DNA of 38,315 bases from SVTX01 sp051867975 (GCA_051867975.1 JBJDZM010000077.1:1-38315); one strand, 5' to 3'. Numbered from the stretch's first letter, positions 16,928-25,060 are shown. The notes: generated by a model not told the origin, from the sequence alone. A program made the numbers and translations.

Positions 16928-17728
16928 TTAACCGCCGCTTCCCGCGACAATTTCAGTAATTTCCTGTGTTATTGCGCCCTGTCTTGCGCGGTTATACGCA
17001 AGCTGAAGGTCGTCTATCATCTGCTGCGCGTTTTTGCCCGCGCTGTCCATGGCGCATCTGCGAGCGGCAACTTCACTTGCAAAGCTCTCGCGAACCGACG
17101 CGATGAGGATTCCGGCTACGTATTCCGGGATCACCGTGTTTAACATGGTCTCCTCGTCAGGCTCAAATAAAATCCCCGTGGGCTTTGCCTGACTTTTCTC
17201 AAGCGGAAGCACCCATTTTACCTCTGTTTGCTGTGTCATCATGGAGATGTATTTTGTGCGGACTATTCCGAGTCTGTCGTATTCGCCCTTCGCAAAATCA
17301 TCGCAAAGTTCTCGGGAGAGTCCGATCGCGTCGGAATAGCCGAAGGCTTCGGCAGATAATTGTTCCCCGTGAAATCTGTCGCATGCTCTTTTGCCTATCG
17401 GGATGATCTCCGCATCGGGATAGGTTTTAACAAGACGAAAGACGTTTGCGTTGTAGCCGCCTGCAAGTCCTCGGTCGCCCGCTATTACAAGCAGGCGTGT
17501 CCTATCTGTCTCTCGCTTTGCCATGTAAGGGCTTTTCGCGCACTCGGGGCAGAGAGTCAGCATGTCGACGACCTTTACGATTGCGTCGGCATACTCCCGC
17601 CCGTGTATCATACCGAGGCTTGCGCGTCGGATCTTAGAGGATGCGACAAGCCCCATCGCTTTTGTCAGGTGCAGGGTGGAATCCACGCTTTTGATGCGGT
17701 TTCTGAGCGATTTTGTATCAGCACCCAT
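16928..17728 (-). CDS. atpG: F-ATP synthase gamma subunit
   Basis: Gamma is the rotating central shaft. The 266 residues include the N-terminal coiled-coil helix RIKSVDSTLHLTKAMGLVASSKIRRA and the C-terminal helix with ARQGAITQEITEIVAG, both diagnostic. It is about 20 residues shorter than many bacterial gammas. The ATG at 17728 has AGAGGTGA upstream and begins 4 bp after atpA; the frame's upstream extension lies inside atpA. Confidence 0.96.
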   Translation of the reverse strand: MGADTKSLRNRIKSVDSTLHLTKAMGLVASSKIRRASLGMIHGREYADAIVKVVDMLTLCPECAKSPYMAKRETDRTRLLVIAGDRGLAGGYNANVFRLVKTYPDAEIIPIGKRACDRFHGEQLSAEAFGYSDAIGLSRELCDDFAKGEYDRLGIVRTKYISMMTQQTEVKWVLPLEKSQAKPTGILFEPDEETMLNTVIPEYVAGILIASVRESFASEVAARRCAMDSAGKNAQQMIDDLQLAYNRARQGAITQEITEIVAGSGG

Positions 17729-17732
17729 CCTG

Positions 17733-19226
17733 TCACCTCTGCAACTCGCCGAGGGCTTTTTTGAGTTGTTCGATATCGGAGTCCTCCCAATATCCCTCTT
17801 CAATACGGCAGAGAAGCTCGCCGTAGCTGTTTTCCAGCTTATCATAGAGGTCCTGCTCGTACTCCTTGACCTTGTTTACGGGTACATCGTCAAGATATCC
17901 GTTGATGACGGCGTAAACTATGGCAACCTGACAGCCTACGCGTATCGGCGTGTTTCTGCCTTGCTTGAGTACCTCGACTATGCGCTCGCCGAGGGCAAGT
18001 CTTGCCTTGGTATCGGCATCGAGGTCGCTTCCGAACTGCGCGAAGGACTGAAGCTCTCTGTACTGCGAATAAAGGAGCTTCAACTCACCCGAAACCTTTT
18101 TCATTGCCTTAAGCTGTGCCGAGCCGCCGACACGGCTTACCGAGATACCCGGGTTTATTGCAGGCATGACACCTGCGTGGAAGAGTTCGGTCTCAAGGAA
18201 TATCTGACCGTCCGTGATTGAAATTACGTTGGTCGGAATATATGCGGAAACGTCTCCCGCCTGCGTTTCTATGATAGGCAGAGCGGTTATCGAGCCGCCG
18301 CCGAATTCGGGAGCAACACAAGCCGCGCGCTCAAGCAGACGAGAGTGGAGATAGAATACGTCACCGGGATATGCCTCACGTCCGGGCGGACGGCGGATAA
18401 GCAGGGAAAGTGCGCGGTAAGCGACGGCGTGCTTTGACAGGTCGTCGTAGACGATAAGCACGTCCTTACCCTGCTCGCGGAAATACTCAGCCATGGCACA
18501 GCCTGCATAAGGGGATACGTACTGAAGCGGAGCGGATTCCGAGGCGGAAGCGGAGACGATGATAGTGTTCTCCATAGCGTTGTTTTTGGTAAGCTCGTTT
18601 GCGATCTGCACGACGGACGTGCTTTTCTGTCCTATCGCAACGTATATGCAGATAACGCCCGTGTTTTTCTGATTTATTATGGTATCAATGGCGATCTCGG
18701 TCTTACCAGTCTGTCTGTCGCCTATGATAAGCTCACGCTGACCTCTGCCTATCGGTATCATGCTGTCGATAGCCTTGATTCCCGTCTGCATGGGGACGGA
18801 TACGCTCTTTCGCTCGATGATACCGGGCGCTTCGGCTTCGACAGGGCGTATCTCTTTCGTCTCAACGGGACCTTTTCCGTCTATCGGGTTGCCGAGCGCG
18901 TCAACGACTCTGCCGAGCAGTGCCTCACCGACGGGGACGGACAAGACGCGTCCCGTGCGGCGAACCGTCGTACCCTCGCGGATATTGTTGTTATTTGAGA
19001 GGAGTGCTACTGACACGGTCTCGTCCTCAAGGTTCTGAGCCATGCCGAAGCTGCCGTCGTCAAATTCAAGCAGCTCGCTTGCCATGCACTCGCGCAGTCC
19101 GTAAACTCTGGCGATGCCGTCACCGACGAGGATAACGGTGCCGCTCTCCCGCATTTCAATTCGGGATCTGTAATTTTTGATTTGTTCTTTTATAATATTG
19201 CTGATTTCTTCGGGTTTACCGCTCAT
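17733..19226 (-). CDS. atpA: F-ATP synthase alpha subunit
   Basis: The 497-residue non-catalytic nucleotide-binding subunit has the P-loop GDRQTGKT near residue 165, the Arg-finger region VGGSAQ near residue 370, and the N-terminal segment that contacts the delta subunit (EISNIIKEQIKNY). Its start overlaps the atpH stop by 4 bp. Confidence 0.97.
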   Translation of the reverse strand: MSGKPEEISNIIKEQIKNYRSRIEMRESGTVILVGDGIARVYGLRECMASELLEFDDGSFGMAQNLEDETVSVALLSNNNNIREGTTVRRTGRVLSVPVGEALLGRVVDALGNPIDGKGPVETKEIRPVEAEAPGIIERKSVSVPMQTGIKAIDSMIPIGRGQRELIIGDRQTGKTEIAIDTIINQKNTGVICIYVAIGQKSTSVVQIANELTKNNAMENTIIVSASASESAPLQYVSPYAGCAMAEYFREQGKDVLIVYDDLSKHAVAYRALSLLIRRPPGREAYPGDVFYLHSRLLERAACVAPEFGGGSITALPIIETQAGDVSAYIPTNVISITDGQIFLETELFHAGVMPAINPGISVSRVGGSAQLKAMKKVSGELKLLYSQYRELQSFAQFGSDLDADTKARLALGERIVEVLKQGRNTPIRVGCQVAIVYAVINGYLDDVPVNKVKEYEQDLYDKLENSYGELLCRIEEGYWEDSDIEQLKKALGELQR

Positions 19227-19753
19227 CTGCCAATCACATCCTTTACTTCGTTCAATCGGTGGCGCAGGGTGCCGTCTATGACCTTTCCGTCAATTTCGAC
19301 CGCCAAGCCGCCCATCAGCGATTTGTCCGTGGTACATTCGAGGAAAACCGAATTTCCACTAATTTTTTCGAGTTTTTTCCGAAGACCGTCTTTTTCTTTA
19401 TCGGTCAAGGGTACAGCGCTCGTCACACGCGCCACCGAGACCTTCTTTGAGGCGTCGTAAAGGGCGGTGTATTCCTTCACGCACCCAGTGTAGCTGTGAA
19501 TATGCCCCTTTTCGCAGAGCAGCTGCAAAAATGAGACGATATGCTCGGGAACTCTACCCCCAAAAGCCGCCTCAACGGCGTTTGTTCTTTCGTTTTTCGC
19601 GATGCTCGGCGAATCCAGAAAATCTATGTATTCGGGATTTTCGCGAAAAACAGCTGTGACGGTGTCAAGGGCTTCTTTGTATTCGTCGGCGGCGTCACAT
19701 TCCTTTGCTAAAGCAAACAGTGCCACGCCGTATTCCTTACTCATTTCCGTCAT
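19223..19753 (-). CDS. atpH: F-ATP synthase delta subunit
   Basis: Delta caps F1 and ties it to the b stalk. The 176-residue protein has the N-terminal helical domain (YGVALFALAKE) and the C-terminal signature GGLAVEIDGKVIDGTLRHRL. Three in-frame starts are close together: GTG 19762, ATG 19753 and ATG 19744. I chose 19753 because AGGTG lies 8 nt upstream. It overlaps the end of atpF, so translation is coupled. Confidence 0.93.
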   Translation of the reverse strand: MTEMSKEYGVALFALAKECDAADEYKEALDTVTAVFRENPEYIDFLDSPSIAKNERTNAVEAAFGGRVPEHIVSFLQLLCEKGHIHSYTGCVKEYTALYDASKKVSVARVTSAVPLTDKEKDGLRKKLEKISGNSVFLECTTDKSLMGGLAVEIDGKVIDGTLRHRLNEVKDVIGR

Positions 19754-20255
19754 CGTCGTCACCTAATCCTTCGATAAAGGAGTCTATCATAGCTCGGTGA
19801 TCCTGCATATTGATCTCTCGGTCGAGCATTTTCTCGGTAAGCGCGGCGGAGACGTCGACGATCTCTTTCTTGATCGAGTCCTCTGCCTTTTTTCTTTCAA
19901 GCTCTGCGCTCGTTTTAGCCTGACGGATGATAACGTCGGCTTTTTCCCTTGCATCGGAGACTATCTTATCTCCCCTGAGCTGTGCCTTTTTGGTTGCCGA
20001 GTGCATAATGGCATCCGCCTGCTCCTCGGCCCCCTTCATCTTCTCATCCCAAGCGTCTCTGTCGGCTTGAGCCTCGGCTTTGGCTTTTTCAGCCTCGGAA
20101 TACTCGGATTCCATCGACGCCGCTCTCTGCTCAAGCACTTTTTTTACGGGCTTGAACAGAAACTTCTTTAAAATGAGAAAGAGGATGACGAGGTTTGCAA
20201 GGGAAATCAAGATCTGCCAGAGATTGACAGATATGACATCCAATGATTGCAACAT
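19737..20255 (-). CDS. atpF: F-ATP synthase b subunit
   Basis: This 172-residue protein has one N-terminal membrane helix (LWQILISLANLVILFLILK) and a long charged helix that forms the peripheral stalk (residues about 35-155). The C-terminus has an unusual Asp run, DDDD. The ATG follows GGAGAG. Confidence 0.95.
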   Translation of the reverse strand: MLQSLDVISVNLWQILISLANLVILFLILKKFLFKPVKKVLEQRAASMESEYSEAEKAKAEAQADRDAWDEKMKGAEEQADAIMHSATKKAQLRGDKIVSDAREKADVIIRQAKTSAELERKKAEDSIKKEIVDVSAALTEKMLDREINMQDHRAMIDSFIEGLGDDDDGNE

Positions 20256-20272
20256 AGTGTTACTCTCCTATA

Positions 20273-20557
20273 TCAGCCGATCGCCTTTAAGAGAATATTG
20301 ACAAAAATATTCGGCGCGACGAAGATAAGCAGGATGGCGATGACAAGCGCGTAAAGACCTGTCGTCTCGGCAACCGCGCAACCCATAAGCATCGTGCTTG
20401 TAACGCTTCCTTTGCTTTCGGGCTGACGAGCGATCGCTTCACATGCGCTTGCAACCGCGTTACCTTCACCGATACCGGGGCCTATACCTGCGATCATAGC
20501 GGCACCTGCGCCGAGAGCGCAGCATCCTAAAATAATACCAATAGCGAGTTCTAACAT
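20273..20557 (-). CDS. atpE: F-ATP synthase c subunit with Na+-type two-carboxylate site
   Basis: The 94-residue hairpin forms the rotor ring. Counting from the ATG at 20557 (preceded by GGAGG), the ion site is E31 in GIGEGNA, V62, E64 and T65 in AVAETTG, and Y69. These match, with an offset of one, the Na+ ligand positions 32, 63, 65, 66 and 70 described for Na+ ATP synthases. Position 32 is Glu rather than Gln, the two-carboxylate pattern reported for Fusobacterium nucleatum. The loop has the conserved RQP. The protein is predicted to translocate Na+, although H+ coupling cannot be excluded from sequence. Confidence 0.95.
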   Translation of the reverse strand: MLELAIGIILGCCALGAGAAMIAGIGPGIGEGNAVASACEAIARQPESKGSVTSTMLMGCAVAETTGLYALVIAILLIFVAPNIFVNILLKAIG

Positions 20558-20573
20558 TTTGTTTACCTCCAAA

Positions 20574-21467
20574 TTATTTGACTTTTATTTTGTTTTGTTT
20601 TTTGAGTTTTCTTTTTTCGTATTCGTCGGCAGGGAATCCGCCCGCGACGTACATCATGGTGAGCATTGCGAAAATGAATGCCTGCAGGCAACCGCTGAAG
20701 AGGTCAAAATAGAGCGACAGAATAGCGGGGATTCCGACCTGCAGAAATGGTATCTCGCCAAAGATACCGGGAAGCCAGCCGAGCAGGAGCGATGAGAGAC
20801 CTTGCAGTCCCGCCGCAACTAAGACGGATATGACGGTTCCCGACAAGACGTTGCCGTAATGACGGAAAGCCATCGATATAGGCGTTGCGACCTCGCTGAT
20901 TATGTTTATCGGCAAAAGCAGGGCGACGGGCTGTGCGAAGCTCTTTGCATAGACGAGCGGACCGCACTTGCACTTGTAATATGTAATCAGAACAAATACG
21001 AGAATTGCCCAACCCGCGACGATATTGAGATCCGAGGTCGGCGGATAGAGTCCGAGCAGGGAGAGAAGGCTTGAAAACGCCGAAAGTCCGAGAATGGCGG
21101 CGATGAAGGGCGCAAAGCCCGAAAAATACGCTCCCATGTTCTCATTGACGAGTCCCTCGACCTTCTCAACTATCCATTCGGCGATAAGCTGTCTTTTCGT
21201 CTCGGCTTTTTCTTTTATGCCGTGCGTCAGATACAGGCAGAGGGCGAATATCGATATGAGGACTAAAAACGAGTTTATCTGAGCCTCGGTTATCGGAAGT
21301 CCGCCAAGCGGAAGCTGAATCGTGAAGTAGACGAGCGCGCCCGAGATATCTATTCCGTCAGAGGCGGGATTTGTCAGCACCTTCAATACGATTCCGAAGA
21401 GCAGGGGCAGGATCATCATGGCGATGAGCAGGATGTCAACTAACAAAAATCGCGTTTTTTTACTCAT
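20574..21467 (-). CDS. atpB: F-ATP synthase a subunit
   Basis: The stator channel subunit, 297 residues from the ATG at 21467, has about six membrane segments. The essential arginine is R202 in ISMAFRHYGN, facing the c-ring carboxylates. GGAGG lies 9 nt before this ATG; a GTG 9 bp further upstream is less likely. The C-terminal helix region (LFSGCLQAFIFAMLTMMYV) is typical. Confidence 0.96.
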   Translation of the reverse strand: MSKKTRFLLVDILLIAMMILPLLFGIVLKVLTNPASDGIDISGALVYFTIQLPLGGLPITEAQINSFLVLISIFALCLYLTHGIKEKAETKRQLIAEWIVEKVEGLVNENMGAYFSGFAPFIAAILGLSAFSSLLSLLGLYPPTSDLNIVAGWAILVFVLITYYKCKCGPLVYAKSFAQPVALLLPINIISEVATPISMAFRHYGNVLSGTVISVLVAAGLQGLSSLLLGWLPGIFGEIPFLQVGIPAILSLYFDLFSGCLQAFIFAMLTMMYVAGGFPADEYEKRKLKKQNKIKVK

Positions 21468-21867
21468 CCTTCTCACCTCCCGTCTTTTTTGACTTTTTCA
21501 AGGATATGCCCCGAATCATGACGGCGATACGCGGAAAGAAAAGCGGAATTATTACCGCAAAGACCTGAAAGCATGGGAGAACGGCACCGAGAATGGCGAT
21601 AACGCACATCATGAACAGCCGCATAGCCTGAGATGCCTTCATTTGCGTTTTTGCATCTTTTTCGTCCTTCATGACGGCTGACTGAACCGTAAGTCCCATG
21701 AGGAAAAAGTTTAAAACCGCTCCGCCCGCGCCGAGAAGGTTTCCGAGAAGTACGGTATAGTCCCATTTCCCGATGAGAAGGAAAACAGCCTCCATAAGCG
21801 CGCTGAGGATCAACGTATATATGGCGACGTATAAGGTCTCACGGCGCACCGTTTTATCTATTTTCAA
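21460..21867 (-). CDS. atpI: AtpI-like membrane protein, ATP synthase subunit I
   Basis: A 135-residue protein with four hydrophobic segments heads the operon, where AtpI proteins normally sit. AtpI is proposed to help c-ring assembly or ion supply and is not part of the final enzyme. The start is TTG at 21867, with AAAGGAG 10 nt upstream, and the end overlaps atpB by 8 bp. Sequence conservation in this family is low, so position carries much of the weight. Confidence 0.85.
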   Translation of the reverse strand: MKIDKTVRRETLYVAIYTLILSALMEAVFLLIGKWDYTVLLGNLLGAGGAVLNFFLMGLTVQSAVMKDEKDAKTQMKASQAMRLFMMCVIAILGAVLPCFQVFAVIIPLFFPRIAVMIRGISLKKSKKTGGEKDE

Positions 21868-21900
21868 GGCTTACTCACTCCTTTCATTAAAACATATACG

Positions 21901-21929
21901 ATTATAGCATAAAATCAAGACACAAACAA
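21901..21929 (-). promoter_or_regulatory. Promoter of the atp operon
   Basis: On the minus strand TATAAT (21901-21906) has an extended TGC and lies 17 bp from TTGTTT (21924-21929). Start of transcription would be near 21894, about 27 nt before the atpI start. Confidence 0.75.
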
Positions 21930-22113
21930 CGGTCAATTTCACGTGTTTTGTGTGACAATAAACCATACTATATTCTATCATATTTTCTCTTGCAATACAA
22001 TAGCCTTTGAGTGAAAAATGCAGGCGAATTTTGCGGTATTTTTTGTATGAATTAACGGTTTTCGGTAATATTTATGCGTTTTTTGTGTTGAGAAAACGGC
22101 ATAAGGCAGAGTA
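21930..22113. other. AT-rich divergent intergenic region
   Basis: Between the atp promoter and the promoter of the next gene on + I see no gene, repeat or stable hairpin. The base composition is clearly more AT-rich than the flanking genes. Confidence 0.6.
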
Positions 22114-22142
22114 TTGACTTTTTTTCGCCGCGGTGATATAAT
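22114..22142 (+). promoter_or_regulatory. Promoter for the SdpI-like gene
   Basis: TTGACT at 22114-22119 and TATAAT at 22137-22142 are 17 bp apart. Transcription would begin near 22149, leaving a short leader. Confidence 0.85.
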
Positions 22143-22175
22143 ATTTAAGGAATCGATTGCAAAGGAGTGTGCGAA

Positions 22176-22553
22176 ATGGGATTTTGGATCTTTATGCTGG
22201 TCGTTGACCTGATGATACCGATTTCGATGATAGGCTTCGGCAGACTGTTTTTGACGAAAATTCCCAAAGATATCAACACTTTTTTCGGTTACAGGACCTC
22301 AATGTCGATGAAAAACGCCGACACGTGGGAGTTTGCGCATAAATATTGCGGCAGGATCTGGTTTGTCGGTGGGCTTATTATTCTGCCGCTGTCGGTAATA
22401 CCGCTCCTGTTTTTTATAGGCGGTGACGAGGATACGGTATCGGCTGTCGGAAGTGTCGTTGTCTTTGTTCAGATGATTCCGCTCATAGGGGCGATCTTCC
22501 CGACCGAAGCCGCGCTCAAAAAGAATTTTGACGAGAACGGCAAACGGCGGTAA
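22176..22553 (+). CDS. SdpI-family membrane protein
   Basis: The 125-residue protein has three hydrophobic segments and the family motif FFGYRTSMSMKNADTWEFAHKY's core, a G-x-R-T then W pattern, after the first helix. SdpI in Bacillus is an immunity protein against the toxin SdpC, but most clostridial members stand alone with unknown roles. The ATG at 22176 is 8 nt after AAGGAG; a GTG at 22167 is in frame but inside the spacer. No toxin gene is adjacent. It may be read together with the hydrolase gene 54 bp downstream. Confidence 0.8.
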   Translation: MGFWIFMLVVDLMIPISMIGFGRLFLTKIPKDINTFFGYRTSMSMKNADTWEFAHKYCGRIWFVGGLIILPLSVIPLLFFIGGDEDTVSAVGSVVVFVQMIPLIGAIFPTEAALKKNFDENGKRR

Positions 22554-22607
22554 ATTAAGTTTTTCGGGGAAATAATATAGTTATTAACAAAAGGAGAGAA
22601 TGAGAAA

Positions 22608-23582
22608 ATGTGTACTGCGGCTACGTATAAAACAAAGGATTTTTATTTCGGCAGGACCTTAGACTATGAATTTTCATACGGAGACGAGGTGACGGTTACT
22701 CCGCGCGCCTATCCGTTCTCATTTAGGCACGTGGGACGGGTTGAATGTCACTATGCCATTATCGGAATGGCGCACGTTGCGGACGGGTTTCCGCTTTATT
22801 ACGACGCGATGAACGAAAGAGGGCTTTGCATGGCAGGGCTTAATTTTGTCGGGAACGCGGGATATGCCGAGGTGACCGAGGACAGGGAAAACGTGGCTCA
22901 GTTTGAGTTTATTCCGTGGATACTCTGCCGATGCGCGTCGGTCGCCGAGGCGAGAGAGGCTCTCGATAAAATGAATCTCGTGGGAACGCCGTTTAGTGAG
23001 CATTTGCCCACGGCACAGCTGCATTGGCTGATTGCCGACGAGCATGAGGCGATAACCGTCGAGTGCATGGACGGTGTGATAAAGGTTTATGACAATCCCG
23101 TCGGGGTATTGACTAACAATCCGCCCTTTGACAGACAGATGTTTGCCTTAAACAATTATATGGGGCTTTCGCCAAAACAGCCGAAGAATTCCTTTTCGGA
23201 CAAGCTCTCTTTGAAAACCTACAGCCGAGGAATGGGCGCGCTTGGGCTTCCGGGAGACCTCTCCTCGATGTCGCGCTTTGTAAGAGTTGCTTTTACGAAA
23301 ATGAACTCGAGGTCGGGTGAGGGAGAGGGCGAGAGCGTCAGTCAGTTCTTTCACATTCTCGGCTCTGTGGAGCAACAGAGAGGCTGCTGTGAGGTGGACG
23401 AAGGAAAATATGAGATAACGCTCTATACGTCATGCTGTAACGCGAGCCGCGGAATCTATCACTATACGACCTACGACAATCATCAGATAACGGCGGTCGA
23501 TATGCACCGTGAGGATTTGGACTCGGATACGCTCAGACGCTATCCGCTCATCACGGGGGAAAAAATACACTTCCAAAACTGA
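22608..23582 (+). CDS. Choloylglycine hydrolase family protein, probable bile salt hydrolase
   Basis: This Ntn-hydrolase would cleave the amide of conjugated bile salts or related N-acyl amides. The first Met is followed directly by Cys2, the nucleophile exposed when Met is removed, which fixes the start; AAGGAGAG lies 9 nt upstream. Other active-site positions of the family are present: R16 and D19 in FGRTLDYE, the Asn in GLNFVGNAGY, NNPPF, and the Arg in SRFVRVAF. The 324-residue length is normal. There is no signal peptide, so it acts in the cytosol. Penicillin V acylase is the main alternative; the sequence resembles clostridial bile salt hydrolases more, in my judgement. Confidence 0.9.
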   Translation: MCTAATYKTKDFYFGRTLDYEFSYGDEVTVTPRAYPFSFRHVGRVECHYAIIGMAHVADGFPLYYDAMNERGLCMAGLNFVGNAGYAEVTEDRENVAQFEFIPWILCRCASVAEAREALDKMNLVGTPFSEHLPTAQLHWLIADEHEAITVECMDGVIKVYDNPVGVLTNNPPFDRQMFALNNYMGLSPKQPKNSFSDKLSLKTYSRGMGALGLPGDLSSMSRFVRVAFTKMNSRSGEGEGESVSQFFHILGSVEQQRGCCEVDEGKYEITLYTSCCNASRGIYHYTTYDNHQITAVDMHREDLDSDTLRRYPLITGEKIHFQN

Positions 23583-23661
23583 CACAGAGGGGCAGGGGAA
23601 AGCTCCGATTTTTCGCCGATGCTTTGTAAAATAACAAGAAATTAATTTTTGGAAAAAATAC

Positions 23662-23691
23662 TTGACATCTTACCGCAACGTATGGTATAAT
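23662..23691 (+). promoter_or_regulatory. Promoter of the tRNA-Gln gene
   Basis: TTGACA at 23662-23667 and TATAAT at 23686-23691 are perfect, with an 18-bp spacer and extended TGG. The gene starts 18 bp later. Confidence 0.88.
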
Positions 23692-23708
23692 ACTGAGGTT
23701 GAAAATAG

Positions 23709-23783
23709 TGGGATGTCGCCAAGCGGTAAGGCACTAGACTTTGACTCTAGCACTCGTCAGTTCAAATCTGGCCATCCCAGCCA
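23709..23783 (+). tRNA. tRNA-Gln, anticodon TTG
   Basis: The acceptor stem pairs TGGGATG (23709-23715) with CATCCCA (23773-23779), then discriminator G and encoded CCA (23781-23783). The anticodon arm is CTAGA-CTTTGAC-TCTAG, giving anticodon TTG for Gln CAA. The D arm (GCCAAGCGGTAAGGC) and T loop (TTCAAAT) are normal. Confidence 0.95.
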
Positions 23784-23824
23784 AACCCAAGGGGTAGGCT
23801 TGATGCCTACCCCTTGGGTTTCGT
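23784..23824 (+). terminator. Strong hairpin terminator after tRNA-Gln
   Basis: A perfect 16-bp stem, AACCCAAGGGGTAGGC at 23784-23799 and its complement at 23805-23820, closes a 5-nt loop and begins directly after the tRNA CCA end. A short T-rich tract follows. Confidence 0.85.
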
Positions 23825-23920
23825 TTGAATTGCATCGATGCAGAACTGCTTCAATGCGGAGCATTGAATTAACCTCCGCAAGATAAATGAGAGTATTAAA
23901 CGAATTTTGGCGGAGGTGTG

Positions 23921-23946
23921 AGTTCTAAATCTGGCCATCCCAGCCA
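23921..23946 (+). repeat. Duplicated 3' end of tRNA-Gln
   Basis: Positions 23921-23946 repeat the tRNA's T-arm and acceptor 3' half (23759-23783) including CCA, with one extra T after AGTTC. There is no 5' half of a tRNA before it. The pattern matches the attachment-site duplication left by tRNA-targeting integrases, or a decayed second tRNA. The 137 bp between the copies hold only hairpins, such as ACCTCCGC/GCGGAGGT, and no integrase. Confidence 0.75.
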
Positions 23947-23947
23947 G

Positions 23948-23975
23948 AAAAAAGCACGCTTCGGCGTGCTTTTTT
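23948..23975 (+). terminator. Intrinsic terminator after the duplicated tRNA end
   Basis: AAAAAAGCACGC and GCGTGCTTTTTT form a 12-bp stem around TTCG, with a T run. It lies 1 bp after the duplicated tRNA 3' end, as if that copy were once the end of a tRNA gene or element. Confidence 0.9.
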
Positions 23976-23980
23976 CAACT

Positions 23981-24143
23981 AAATCCGCCGCCGGCGGAAG
24001 AAATCCCACTTGCGTGGGATGAAATCGCTTCGCGATGAAATCTGCCTTGCGGCAGGATAAGGCGGCGGATTTAATTTCATCTGAGGCGGCACGCCGAAGA
24101 TTTCACCCGAGCCTGCTCGGATTTCATCGTGCAAAGCACGATT
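23981..24143. repeat. Branched hairpin array
   Basis: AAATCCGCCGCC at 23981-23992 is exactly complementary to GGCGGCGGATTT at 24061-24072. Inside are three perfect hairpins: ATCCCACTTGCGTGGGAT (24003-24020), ATCGCTTCGCGAT (24024-24036) and CTGCCTTGCGGCAG (24042-24055). Outside follow GGCGGCACGCC, CCGAGCCTGCTCGG and ATCGTGCAAAGCACGAT, spaced by AAAT/ATTTCA. The remaining bases to 24366 hold no gene I can support. Confidence 0.8.
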
Positions 24144-24366
24144 TCATTTCTTCTTCCTCACGAAACCAAAACCGTGGACAGATTCGAACTGCCGCATCAG
24201 TTTGAAACCGCTTCAAACAGTAAATACGAAATAACTCTTTTCGTTCAACGGACAGATCCGAACTACCGAAAACCAAATAATGACCTACTGAAGACAAAGA
24301 AATAGCCACGGCAACAAAACCGTGGCAAATTCTATTTAAATTCATCTCACCGATAAATTGGAATTT

Positions 24367-24864
24367 TTAACTAAACATTTTTAGTAAATAATCATCTATA
24401 TCAGCTCTTGAGTGAAAGACATAAATGCTTTTTTCACTTTTGTATCTGTCAAGCAGTTCATATACGATTGGTAATTCATTTTTGGGAAAATCAATGATCC
24501 ATTGTCTAAATTCTTCATCAAATTCTGTTTCTATCCATGGCATATCTACACGTTGTTTGCCTATGCGTGATTCTACTCCGGCCAAACATTCCTCTACCGG
24601 AAAATCCAGTAAAAATATAGTTTCACACGATTGAATACGCATTTCAAGTGTTCTTCCGTAATTTCCATCAATAATCCATTTGTCCTTTAAAACAATTTCT
24701 TTTAATTTCTCGTCAAATACATTTTTGCCAACAGTTGTCCTGTCAGGCTTGTGCCATAACATATCAAGATAATATAAAGGCAAGTGAGTTTTATCACTCA
24801 ATATTCTTGCAAATGTGCTTTTTCCTGCACCCGGACAACCAATTATTATTGCTTTTTGAAACAT
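24367..24864 (-). CDS. P-loop NTPase, adenylate-kinase/topology-modulation-like
   Basis: The 165-residue protein has a Walker A GCPGAGKST at 9-17 and a kinase-like layout: LPLYYLDMLWHKPD after the first helix, WIIDGNYGRTLEMR, and IFLLDFPVEECLAGVESRIG. Proteins of this type are annotated as adenylate kinases or DNA topology modulation (FlaR-like) proteins; the true substrate is unknown. TGGAGG precedes the ATG. It is visibly more AT-rich than its neighbours and lies between a tRNA-end duplication and a possible mobile-gene scrap, which suggests recent acquisition. Confidence 0.82.
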   Translation of the reverse strand: MFQKAIIIGCPGAGKSTFARILSDKTHLPLYYLDMLWHKPDRTTVGKNVFDEKLKEIVLKDKWIIDGNYGRTLEMRIQSCETIFLLDFPVEECLAGVESRIGKQRVDMPWIETEFDEEFRQWIIDFPKNELPIVYELLDRYKSEKSIYVFHSRADIDDYLLKMFS

Positions 24865-24924
24865 AAAAAGGTTACCTCCAAAGCAAAGTATCTATTTGAT
24901 AAATTCTTATTTATCGATAAGTTT

Positions 24925-24953
24925 ATTATATCACAAACATCCCTCCAATTCAA
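24925..24953 (-). promoter_or_regulatory. Promoter for the P-loop NTPase gene
   Basis: TTGAAT (24948-24953) and TATAAT (24925-24930) on the minus strand are 17 bp apart. TTATCGATAA at 24910-24919, a perfect palindrome, lies at the expected start of transcription and could be an operator. Confidence 0.7.
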
Positions 24954-25060
24954 CCTCATTGATGTAAACAATCGTGAATAATCAAATATTCTGCTACGTT
25001 GCCGAATACTTGCAAGCCTTGCGTTTTGGCTTTTTTTATTTGCAGAAAGGATGATAACAG

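Noticed and set aside
22176..22553. Toxin/immunity system based on the SdpI-like protein
   Set aside because: No SdpC-like toxin or SdpAB genes lie nearby; stand-alone SdpI-family proteins are common in Clostridia.
24124..24345. 73-residue frame on minus next to the hairpin array
   Set aside because: No motif, no ribosome site and it overlaps the hairpin array; not supported as a gene.
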